DNA of 7,125 bases. It comes from an uncultured Clostridia bacterium. Lineage in GTDB: Bacteria; Bacillota; Clostridia; Christensenellales; CASEPJ01. Position 1 is the first letter of the stretch; each line of letters begins with the position of its first letter. A program made the translations under genes and the position numbers. This document shows positions 1 through 6,723 of the stretch, in pieces. The stretch lies in assembly GCA_949289715.1 (NCBI GenBank), contig CASEPJ010000143.1, forward strand, positions 1 through 7,125, given 5' to 3'. The notes beneath the pieces are model-generated. The model searched no databases. It saw only the letters and a program-made list of their open reading frames with translations, and had not been told where the DNA came from.

Positions 1-297
1 ATTTATTAAAAAATATTTTAAAAATAAAAATCCAATGAAATTTTAACAAAATAACCTAAAAGCCAATTAATTTAGTTTATTAAAAAAATCAAATTCCGTT
101 TTCAATAAAAATAATTAACTATTATAAAAATATTTTATTAAATTTAAAAAAAAATAATTTCGACCTGCCTTATATTGCCAATTTTTTATTATTTTTTCAG
201 GTTTTTATAACTTTTCGTTAATTATAATTTATTCGCTTCGATAACCGGTTTAAAAAATAATTTAATAAATTTATGTGATTACGCATTTTCTTATAAA
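1..297. other. Gene-free A+T-rich flank
   Basis: I find no supportable gene here. The stretch is nearly pure A/T except for a slightly more mixed segment at about 160-255. That segment reads through only in very short frames, for example a 22-codon minus-strand frame from an ATG at 282-284 with no clear ribosome binding site. It lies downstream of the membrane operon's terminator, so it is probably spacer DNA. No tRNA-like fold, repeat array or convincing promoter was seen. Confidence 0.6.
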
Positions 298-328
298 AAA
301 ATATTCGTTAAAAAATAACGAATATTTT
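298..328 (-). terminator. Rho-independent terminator of the three-gene membrane operon
   Basis: A perfect 13-bp stem (AAAATATTCGTTA at 298-310 against TAACGAATATTTT at 316-328) surrounds a 5-nt loop. Read on the minus strand, the hairpin runs directly into a T-tract. It begins 33 nt after the TAA stop of the last operon gene. The stem is A/U-rich, with a short CG core, which is normal for such an A+T-rich genome. Confidence 0.85.
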
Positions 329-361
329 ACTGCAATATAATTGATTAATAAATTATCTATA

Positions 362-1132
362 TTAACTTTCAGCCGATTTAATTTTCATTAATATCTTTAA
401 AATAAAATGTAAAATTCTCAAAAGTGCAACTATAAATTGCATTACATACTCAACCATATAACTTGAATATACTTTGCTTATAGTCTGTACTTCCTCTTCG
501 TTTAAACTTTCCTTTAACCATTCTTTTGCACATTCTATAGCTTTTTTCTCTACAGGGATATTTAACAAAGTAACAATAAAGCCGAATATAAAGAACAGAA
601 CGGCAAGAACTATTACGATAGCTGTTAATAATATGGTTTCGAAAACCAAAAGGTCGATAATTAAACTTATAATTACCAAAGGAATAAACAAACTGGGCGC
701 AAATACTCCGAGTCCCTGCAATCTGCTGCGGACAATCATAATTTTGTTTCCTTCCTTGTGCTGTTTTGCCAATGCAACTTTCTGAGCCGCCATTGCCACG
801 GAAGTCAAACTCGTTTTGTTTATTGTAAGTACCCTTAAGAAAACCGTTCTTTTTGAAATACTGTAGTGATTACCGAAAATTATAGTACGCAATATGCCGC
901 ATTTTTTTACTTTAACATCATACATTCCGTTTTCATCCAATAATTTTCTAGCGTATTCACCGCCCGTTAAACCTAATGAGTTATTAATACGATTACCTTT
1001 CCAATAGCCTATTATAATTGCAATTTGTGCTATTAAAGCAACTAAAACCGCAATTCCCAATAATATCCCCACAATAATATAGGCTAATGTAAAGGGGTCG
1101 TTTTGCGTAACACTGAGTAATAAATTATTCAT
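362..1132 (-). CDS. YugP-like membrane metallopeptidase homologue with destroyed HExxH site (probable pseudo-protease)
   Basis: This is a 256-residue membrane protein whose layout matches the YugP family of membrane zinc peptidases (PF04298, from memory). It has an N-terminal helix (about 17-43), the segment GLTGGEYARKLLDENGMYDVKV (54-75, split here only for reference) resembling the family's 'G..GA.VAR.LLD..G..DV', an HY-containing stretch (88-100), the helix that normally carries HEVGHA, two or more central helices (about 145-190), an IPVE motif (192-195) and a C-terminal hydrophobic region (about 228-248). The expected HExxH is Q117-K-V-A-L121: both histidines and the glutamate are gone, and the D-A-S usually following VE is K-K-A. 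The frame is intact, so this is substitution rather than a sequencing break. I infer a non-catalytic role in the membrane, such as a scaffold or binding partner. The ATG is preceded by GGAGG with 5-nt spacing, overlapping the end of the upstream gene's stop region. It is third in its operon, 12 nt after the previous gene. Family assignment is by remembered motifs, not by a search. Confidence 0.75.
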   Translation of the reverse strand: MNNLLLSVTQNDPFTLAYIIVGILLGIAVLVALIAQIAIIIGYWKGNRINNSLGLTGGEYARKLLDENGMYDVKVKKCGILRTIIFGNHYSISKRTVFLRVLTINKTSLTSVAMAAQKVALAKQHKEGNKIMIVRSRLQGLGVFAPSLFIPLVIISLIIDLLVFETILLTAIVIVLAVLFFIFGFIVTLLNIPVEKKAIECAKEWLKESLNEEEVQTISKVYSSYMVEYVMQFIVALLRILHFILKILMKIKSAES

Positions 1133-1144
1133 TGTTTCCTCCTT

Positions 1145-1645
1145 TTAATTGATTAATAAAACTAAAATTAAAATAATAGCCGCAATTCTTAGCAAAAAAG
1201 ATAAAAGTTTATAAATTTTTCTTCTCCTTTTTGCGGTTTTATCTAATTGATAAACGAAATTTTCGGTTATGCAATCGGGTTTTCCTATAACTTCTACAGG
1301 GTTTACATTAACAAAATTTTTTGAAGGCAAATAATTGTTGAAACGAATTTTAAATTCCTCCTCCCCATAATTATAAAAACTTATTATGCAATCCAAATAA
1401 TTCGGATTTTTTTCATAACGTGGAGTGAAAAAGCCGAAAAATCCTATTATCCAAAAAAACAAAGAATAAAAAAACCAACCTTTTTGCGAAAGTTCGGATC
1501 TTCTTATAATATGAAGCGAAGTTTTTTCTCCACCATTTGAATGAGGTATTTCCGCATATTCCGAATTTCCGTTACTTTTAATGTCGAGCAATTTTCCGTT
1601 ATAAAAAAGTAAAGTATCTGCACGATTTATCAAATGAATTTTCAT
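1145..1645 (-). CDS. Uncharacterised membrane-anchored protein, 166 aa
   Basis: I do not recognise this family. The N-terminal ~50 residues look like short beta strands (IHLINRAD, TLLFYNGKLLDI). They are followed by a very aromatic hydrophobic segment (about 57-73, rich in F, W and Y), a second soluble region (about 74-138) with alternating strand-like pattern, a basic cluster KRRRK (about 139-143) and a C-terminal hydrophobic helix (about 148-165) ending the protein. It is probably anchored at the membrane by one or two segments, though the basic residues in front of both segments give conflicting topology cues. I chose the ATG at 1645 because it follows GGGG at 7-nt spacing and begins 4 nt after the stop of the preceding gene. 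A TTG start at 1684 is open but lacks a ribosome binding site and would overlap that gene by 35 nt. It is the middle gene of the operon, so its job is presumably linked to the flanking membrane proteins. Confidence 0.75.
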   Translation of the reverse strand: MKIHLINRADTLLFYNGKLLDIKSNGNSEYAEIPHSNGGEKTSLHIIRRSELSQKGWFFYSLFFWIIGFFGFFTPRYEKNPNYLDCIISFYNYGEEEFKIRFNNYLPSKNFVNVNPVEVIGKPDCITENFVYQLDKTAKRRRKIYKLLSFLLRIAAIILILVLLIN

Positions 1646-1649
1646 ATTA

Positions 1650-2090
1650 CTACCCCAAATAAAACAAAAGCATTGAAAAAGCAACTAAAATAGTAGCAAT
1701 TGTAAGAGATGCTATTCTGCCCTTATTAATCGATTTGCTTTTATACATAATAATTATAGATGAAACGGTTATAACCAGAGAAACACCCAATAATACAGGA
1801 TATAAAACACTGTAAACGGAAGCTATAGCCTCCAATACGGGTTCTAAAGGTCCTATATCGTTATCCTTCAGCATTTCCACGAATTTATCATTTAAAAGTA
1901 CAAGACCCAAAGTTATTAAAACAAAGCACAACAAAATTATTAACCTGATTACCACATAAATAGCGACAGCAACATATAAAAGCTGCAGCAATACGGGAAT
2001 AAAGGCAATTATGGCAATCAACCAGTTAAACCGTTGTATAGTTAAAAACAATCTGTTTTTAAATTGTATTTTATTAATTGTATTTTCCAT
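1650..2090 (-). CDS. Small polytopic membrane protein, 146 aa, first gene of the operon
   Basis: I do not recognise this protein by family. It has about four hydrophobic helices (roughly 22-44, 45-66, 90-115 and 125-145), with a short acidic loop between the second and third (residues about 68-85, NDKFVEMLKDNDIGPLEP region) and a basic loop between the third and fourth (KSKSINKGR). The N-terminus is short and basic, with no cleavable signal evident. The start is the ATG at 2090, preceded by AAAGAG at about 8 nt. An in-frame TTG at 2111 is excluded because it lies inside the promoter's -10 region and upstream of the predicted transcription start. Its TAG stop is 4 nt before the next gene's ATG, so translation of the two is probably coupled. 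A structural or scaffolding membrane role is plausible but unproven. Confidence 0.75.
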   Translation of the reverse strand: MENTINKIQFKNRLFLTIQRFNWLIAIIAFIPVLLQLLYVAVAIYVVIRLIILLCFVLITLGLVLLNDKFVEMLKDNDIGPLEPVLEAIASVYSVLYPVLLGVSLVITVSSIIIMYKSKSINKGRIASLTIATILVAFSMLLFYLG

Positions 2091-2111
2091 TTTTTTATCT
2101 CTTTTTTTCAA

Positions 2112-2140
2112 ATTTTACCATACAATATATTATTTGTCAA
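2112..2140 (-). promoter_or_regulatory. Sigma-A-type promoter of the membrane operon, with extended -10
   Basis: On the minus strand the -35 box is TTGACA (2140-2135, consensus), followed by a 17-nt spacer and TAAAAT (2117-2112, five of six). TG one base before the -10 gives an extended -10. Transcription should start near 2105, leaving a leader of only about 15 nt that contains the AAAGAG ribosome binding site. This is the strongest promoter I can see in the window. Confidence 0.8.
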
Positions 2141-2245
2141 TAATTATATTTTATTATTTTTTTATATAAATACATAAAATAAAATTTTTTATCGTTTTTT
2201 AATTAAAATCGATTTTTTAATCGAAAAATTAAATGTTAAGAAATA

Positions 2246-2274
2246 CAAAAAGCTGCTTAAAAAACAGCTTTTTG
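2246..2274 (-). terminator. Rho-independent terminator after the alpha-mannosidase
   Basis: A perfect 10-bp stem (CAAAAAGCTG at 2246-2255 against CAGCTTTTTG at 2265-2274) encloses a 9-nt loop. It begins 63 nt after the mannosidase TAA on the minus strand. The T-run is part of the stem rather than following it, so it may be a moderate terminator. Its near-symmetry means it could work on either strand, but no plus-strand gene runs into it. Confidence 0.75.
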
Positions 2275-2337
2275 TAGATCGCATTACAGCTCTATCAAAC
2301 TTTTATAATAATTTCTTATCTAAAACCATTATATTAT

Positions 2338-5300
2338 TTATTTTTTTACTCGCAAAGTAACTATTTCAAAAGGTCGGATTATTCTCTTATAACAAAGTCC
2401 GTTATCGTTTTTATATTTTTGCGCATTTTTAATTATCGGCTCTTCCAATAAGTTCACTTCGACAATGTCGGCTGCATTTTTAAAGGATAATTCCATATCG
2501 GTCGATTTGCCTTCACATTCATAAAAACGCAATATCACATCCTTTTTATCTTCGGAACATTTTGCCGTTTCCAAAATAATATTTTCATTGGCAATATCAA
2601 CATTGAAATTTGGTAAATTAATTGCACTTTGGAAAAGCAACGGTGAAATATTAAACTCATATGCGGGGCGAACGATTTCTTTTGTTAAAGAAGTCTTCAC
2701 ATAAGGTCTTAAAGCATATTTGAATATATGCATTCCCTCATCTCCGGTTTCGTCGGGATGAGTACCGCTTTTTATTAAAGTCAGACTTAAAGTATCGTTT
2801 AAAAACCCTATACCATATTTACAATCGTTTATGAGGGCAACTCCGTTTTTATCGTCTTCTATAGCAGACCACTTATGGTTGCAAACTTCGAAACGAGCCG
2901 CTTCCTGTTTAGTACCCGAATTCAAACATCTTTTTACATTACCGAACTGTATTTCACTATAAAACGAATCGCTTATAATATTTATATCGAAATTAGTTTT
3001 TAAAAGCTGATGCTTGTCATGCCAATCCAATTTAGTTTCAAATTCGATTTCCGGCTTATCTTTATAGAATACTATATCCTGTACTATTTTCGAATGATAC
3101 GCAACATTGAATACGTTTCTCAATCTGAAATGATTTCCATTTGCAATCACTGTGGAAGAAAGTAACCGTAGCTCTTTTTTCTGCTTTAGACGGTAATCAG
3201 CGTCTATATCCCAATTATCATACATTAAAGGCATATCTTCGCCCCATGTAAAATAATTTATTCCGCCTTTATCTCTAACCAACTCTTTATTCAGTTTTTT
3301 CGAATAAAGGGAGGTTATTTCCATAGCACTGCCGAATTTTACATTATAAAACGGCGTTTCAAAAACATTTCCGTTAAAATTGAATGCGGATTTTTCCTCA
3401 TGATTTTTTTTCGTTAATTCAATTTGTTTACTGGAAAAAGCTTTGATATCCACGTTGAAAATAACCATTTTTTTATTGCCGTTAAAATCTTCGTAAACAT
3501 CGAAATCATATTCTTTCGGAACCAAATTGTTGAATTCCAAGTCAATGTCGCATTTTCTGTCCCAATTAAGAGTATTTACGGCAGTTAAACAAAAATTGCT
3601 TTTTGTTTCGGAAGTTATAATTTTTTCAATCAAAGCGGGCAATTCTTTATTTACCTTTGCATATCTTTTAAAAGTACTGTCGTTTGCACGTTTAATACAA
3701 GTTCCCGGCAAAATATCGTGAAATTGATTTAAAAGCACGATTTTATAAATTTCGTCAATTTTGGTTTTAAATTCCTTTTCTCTTCCGGTTATAACAGAAA
3801 GCATTTCCGCATTTCTCAAAGCAATTTCACAATAGCGATTATATTTTTTAATCTCCGACATAGAAGTATAAGTACCTCTGTGAGCCTCAAAATAAAGTTC
3901 GCCTTTATGAACAGGTAAATCTTTTGCGATTTTTTCCACTTCCTGCATATGTTTACTTACAGTATTGTGTTTAATTTTGCAGGTGTACTCCCCTTCCTTT
4001 GTAATATCGGCAAGAGCTATCATATCGTAAAAAGGTCCGCCGCCGCCGTCACCGAAACCGTAAGATATCAATGTCATGGGAACATTATTATAATTTTTAA
4101 TAAAATTGAGTCGATGATTTACCGAGGACGGATCAATATAACAGTGAATATTATTAAACTGAACCAGTACCTTACTGCCTTCTATGCCTTCCCATAGGAA
4201 AGTATCATAAGGAAAACGGTTGGTATCGTTGGCATATAATTTTGTGGTCATAAAATATTTTATATTGCAACCGTTTAATATCTGCGGCAAAGCGGCCGAA
4301 TAACCGAAAGTATCCGGAAGCCAATAGGTGTCAGCTTGATAATTAAAATTATCACGCAGAAATTTTTGACCGAAAATAAATTGCCTTATCATCGATTCTC
4401 CGCCTGTCAGATTGGCGTCACATTCTACATAGCTGCCTCCGTTCGGTTCATATCTTCCCTCTTTTACTCGCTCTTTTATGCGTTCGAACATTTGCGGATA
4501 AAGTTCTTTCATCCACTCCAAATGCAAAGCGGAACTTTGAATAAAGGTATAATCGGGGAAGGTATCCATTTGCATTAAAGCGTTTGCGCAAGTTCTGGCG
4601 AGTTTTCTTTTAGTCTCGTCTGTATCCCACAACCATGCCGTATCCATATGAGAATGTCCCACGATAGATACCAAAGGATAATCTTCTTTTTTTACGGCAG
4701 GCTTAAAATATTCTTTGCAGATTTCGTTACATTCATTAAGGGCATTAACCGCCACGTCTATTCCGCAATCTTTTGGACTTCGATACGCCTTTTCGAAAAT
4801 TTTGACATAAAGAGAGCGCAACTTATCCTTTTGTTCTTCGGTAATAAAGGGATTTTGATATGCACTATTCAAATAATGTAAATTACGAATAAAAAGCGCA
4901 ACCGGCTGGCGAATATAACCTACATAAATACCGTCAAACGTGCGACGTGATTGACATGTTTTCAAAGCAAACGTTGCGGCTTTATCCAACGGAAAACAGC
5001 CTTGGGAAATATGAGAGGCATAACCTTCTAAATCCACTACAACTTTTGAATCGCAAGGCAGAGGAAAATATTTATGTCCTCTAAATTCGGGAGTCGCTGC
5101 ATCTTTTACATAATCCAACATACCCGCAGGCTGACCGTTTACGAAAATTAAATGTTCGGTAGCACCGCTTTCGCTGTATAAAAACAATTTTTCTTCCTTA
5201 CTGGTTATTATTTCAAAATGAAACCATCCGCATCGCCCTTCGTTGCCCCATTTTTGACCCCTTTTAATCTTTCTCTCGTATTTTTTGGGGGGAGAAGAAA

Positions 5301-5427
5301 GATATTTGGCCGTTTCGTAAAAATAAACATCCATTTCCTGTTTTGCATTGAAAACATACGGTTCATAAATATTCTTTAATTCGTCGACTTTTAAAATCAA
5401 TCTGTCTGTTTGTTCTTTTATTAACAT
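2338..5427 (-). CDS. Alpha-mannosidase, glycoside hydrolase family 38 (cytosolic MAN2C1/Ams1-like architecture)
   Basis: This 1029-residue protein is a class II alpha-mannosidase, a retaining zinc-dependent enzyme that releases alpha-linked mannose from oligosaccharides such as N-glycan fragments. An N-terminal beta-rich domain (about 1-245) precedes the GH38 catalytic domain (about 252-515), opened by GHSHMDTAWLW, with zinc ligands H260 and D262. The strip EPNGGSYVECDANLTGGES (about 327-345) is typical. D372 in WLPDTFGYS is the expected nucleophile and zinc ligand, and H570 in NQFHDILPG the fourth ligand. A helical middle domain begins at HRGTYTS (516-522), and beta-sandwich domains fill the rest. 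All key residues are present. There is no signal peptide or membrane helix, so it should act in the cytoplasm on imported oligosaccharides; no transporter is present in the window. The ATG follows AGGAG at 6-nt spacing. The gene is monocistronic, with its own promoter and terminator. Its length and N-terminal domain resemble eukaryotic cytosolic MAN2C1/Ams1 more than the shorter (~880-residue) MngB type. Linkage preference (alpha-1,2/1,3/1,6) cannot be read from sequence. Confidence 0.95.
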   Translation of the reverse strand: MLIKEQTDRLILKVDELKNIYEPYVFNAKQEMDVYFYETAKYLSSPPKKYERKIKRGQKWGNEGRCGWFHFEIITSKEEKLFLYSESGATEHLIFVNGQPAGMLDYVKDAATPEFRGHKYFPLPCDSKVVVDLEGYASHISQGCFPLDKAATFALKTCQSRRTFDGIYVGYIRQPVALFIRNLHYLNSAYQNPFITEEQKDKLRSLYVKIFEKAYRSPKDCGIDVAVNALNECNEICKEYFKPAVKKEDYPLVSIVGHSHMDTAWLWDTDETKRKLARTCANALMQMDTFPDYTFIQSSALHLEWMKELYPQMFERIKERVKEGRYEPNGGSYVECDANLTGGESMIRQFIFGQKFLRDNFNYQADTYWLPDTFGYSAALPQILNGCNIKYFMTTKLYANDTNRFPYDTFLWEGIEGSKVLVQFNNIHCYIDPSSVNHRLNFIKNYNNVPMTLISYGFGDGGGGPFYDMIALADITKEGEYTCKIKHNTVSKHMQEVEKIAKDLPVHKGELYFEAHRGTYTSMSEIKKYNRYCEIALRNAEMLSVITGREKEFKTKIDEIYKIVLLNQFHDILPGTCIKRANDSTFKRYAKVNKELPALIEKIITSETKSNFCLTAVNTLNWDRKCDIDLEFNNLVPKEYDFDVYEDFNGNKKMVIFNVDIKAFSSKQIELTKKNHEEKSAFNFNGNVFETPFYNVKFGSAMEITSLYSKKLNKELVRDKGGINYFTWGEDMPLMYDNWDIDADYRLKQKKELRLLSSTVIANGNHFRLRNVFNVAYHSKIVQDIVFYKDKPEIEFETKLDWHDKHQLLKTNFDINIISDSFYSEIQFGNVKRCLNSGTKQEAARFEVCNHKWSAIEDDKNGVALINDCKYGIGFLNDTLSLTLIKSGTHPDETGDEGMHIFKYALRPYVKTSLTKEIVRPAYEFNISPLLFQSAINLPNFNVDIANENIILETAKCSEDKKDVILRFYECEGKSTDMELSFKNAADIVEVNLLEEPIIKNAQKYKNDNGLCYKRIIRPFEIVTLRVKK

Positions 5428-5456
5428 TTCCCTCTCCTTTTTATATCGTTAATAAA

Positions 5457-5485
5457 AGTATAATATATTTAAATTATAAAATCAA
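5457..5485 (-). promoter_or_regulatory. Sigma-A-type promoter of the alpha-mannosidase gene
   Basis: On the minus strand TTGATT (5485-5480, four of six against TTGACA) is followed by a 17-nt spacer and TATACT (5462-5457, five of six). Transcription should begin near 5450, giving a leader of about 23 nt that holds the AAAGGAGAGG ribosome binding site (around 5440-5431). No convincing sugar-regulator operator or cre box was found overlapping it. Confidence 0.7.
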
Positions 5486-5630
5486 CTATATAAAAAACAA
5501 AAAAATTACTTTTAATTTTTAATTTAAAGTTTTTTATTTATGAAAAATTTTTTTAATTATTTTCTTTAGAAAAATAAAAAGATTATTTAATCTGCATAAA
5601 TGATTATAATTAATTTTACTAAAAATATTT

Positions 5631-5658
5631 AAAAAAACCGCTTACTTAAAAGCGGTTT
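5631..5658 (-). terminator. Rho-independent terminator after the URO-D/methyltransferase gene
   Basis: A perfect 9-bp stem (AAACCGCTT at 5635-5643 against AAGCGGTTT at 5650-5658) with a 6-nt loop is followed on the minus strand by an uninterrupted run of seven T. That run includes the last three stem positions and continues to 5631. It starts 33 nt after the stop codon. The CCGC core makes it the most stable hairpin in the window. Confidence 0.9.
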
Positions 5659-5691
5659 ATTTAATAAACTTAGTGTTATGATAAAATTAAA

Positions 5692-6708
5692 TTATTTAAC
5701 AATTTTTTCATAGAATTCTTTAACGGCGTCAAAATAAGCATCTATATTTTCCCACTTTGCAGCAGCAGGAATATCACACCCGCTTGAAATTACAAAATTA
5801 GGATAATCCTTGTATAAATCTTGCAACAATTCAAACACTTTTTTGCGCATATTTTCCGGAGTACCGTCTTTAAAAGCACTTACGGGGTCGATATTGCCCA
5901 TGGTTATTACGTCTTTCGGCATCTGAGGTAAAACGTTTCTCATATCTACGGCATTTCCGAAATGATACGCATCGCATTTTAATCTCAGCAATGAAGGAAT
6001 CATTCTGTCCGCCGAATTACCGCAATTATGATAAATTACAAGAAAATCCTGTGAGCCAACAGCTTCAACAATTTTTCTTACATACGGTTCGGAAAACTCT
6101 TCCGCTAAGTTAGGCGATAAAACTCCGGCAAGAGGCTCCGCAATAATAATTCCGTTAGCTCCCGCTTTTTTATATTCGCTAACATAGGCTATCAGAAATT
6201 CGGTGCATTTTTCAAGGAGTGATTTCATATTTTCCGGTTCTTCGTAACATAAAATCATCGCTTCGGAAACATCGGTAAGTCTTCCGGCAAGCGAAAAAGG
6301 TCCTACGCAACCGGCAAATACGGGACGATCTTTTACAACTTGCAAAAGTTTTTTTATACCTTCTATATAAATGCCGCTTCTCGCACTTCCAACTGCCGGT
6401 ACTTTCAAATCTTTAGCCGTTTCCATATCTTTTATAAGTGCTTCGTGAATAGTAGGAACGTCTTCTTCCTGTTTTATTACTTTTGCACCAAAACATTCTG
6501 CCTCCACGCTTAAATCCATTAAACCTACGGCAGCTAAAGAATCTACTCTGTCTGCAACGGCTTTCATCATTTTAACCTGCAAATCACTGTCCGAACAAAC
6601 TTGAGCAACCGTAGAATTTATAAGCTGCGTTCCGGGAAAAGACAGAATAGGCATTGTTTTTTTTATGCGTGCTTTTTTTAAATCGTTTAACCATTTTTGC
6701 ATATTCAT
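5692..6708 (-). CDS. Uroporphyrinogen decarboxylase-superfamily protein, MtaA/MtbA-type methylcobamide methyltransferase
   Basis: This 338-residue protein has the URO-D fold signature and is closer to the corrinoid:thiol methyltransferases (MtaA/MtbA/CmuA group) than to heme-pathway HemE. The diagnostic zinc site H-x-C...C is intact: H227 and C229 in IYHNCGN, and C311 in SSGCDIP. Other family stretches are VFAGCVGPFSLAGRLTD (about 130-146), the IIIAEPLAGVLSPN strand-loop (about 187-200) and MGNIDPVSAF (270-279). Zinc-bound thiolate chemistry, moving a methyl group between a corrinoid protein and a thiol, is the expected reaction. The methyl donor and acceptor are unknown, and no corrinoid protein (MtaC-like) or substrate methyltransferase (MtaB-like) is adjacent. 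It is cytoplasmic, with no signal peptide. The chosen ATG follows GGAGG at 9-nt spacing; a second ATG two codons in is nearly as good. A longer overlapping minus-strand frame (6817-6584) is a shadow. True uroporphyrinogen decarboxylase activity is unlikely given the zinc motif. Confidence 0.9.
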   Translation of the reverse strand: MNMQKWLNDLKKARIKKTMPILSFPGTQLINSTVAQVCSDSDLQVKMMKAVADRVDSLAAVGLMDLSVEAECFGAKVIKQEEDVPTIHEALIKDMETAKDLKVPAVGSARSGIYIEGIKKLLQVVKDRPVFAGCVGPFSLAGRLTDVSEAMILCYEEPENMKSLLEKCTEFLIAYVSEYKKAGANGIIIAEPLAGVLSPNLAEEFSEPYVRKIVEAVGSQDFLVIYHNCGNSADRMIPSLLRLKCDAYHFGNAVDMRNVLPQMPKDVITMGNIDPVSAFKDGTPENMRKKVFELLQDLYKDYPNFVISSGCDIPAAAKWENIDAYFDAVKEFYEKIVK

Positions 6709-6723
6709 TGTGGAATTCCTCCA

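Noticed and set aside
217..282. Minus-strand 22-codon frame starting at the ATG near 284
   Set aside because: It lies just after the operon terminator, has only a weak purine stretch upstream, and its translation shows no recognisable feature.
474..785. Plus-strand open frame of 103 codons
   Set aside because: It is antisense to the pseudo-protease gene, has no ribosome binding site, and its low-complexity translation mirrors the membrane protein opposite.
3527..4881. Four plus-strand open frames of 64-82 codons within the mannosidase
   Set aside because: They are antisense shadows of a gene whose catalytic motifs are all present and in frame; none has a convincing start signal.
5437..5453. 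Possible LacI-like or cre-like operator between the mannosidase -10 box and ribosome binding site
   Set aside because: Only the outer TTTAT/ATAAA arms are symmetrical and the central bases do not match a palindrome or the cre consensus; arms like these are common by chance in this composition.
5580..5593. AGATTA/TAATCT inverted repeat between the methyltransferase terminator and the mannosidase promoter
   Set aside because: A 6-bp arm with a 2-nt loop in A+T-rich DNA is expected by chance, and it lies about 95 bp upstream of the -35 box.
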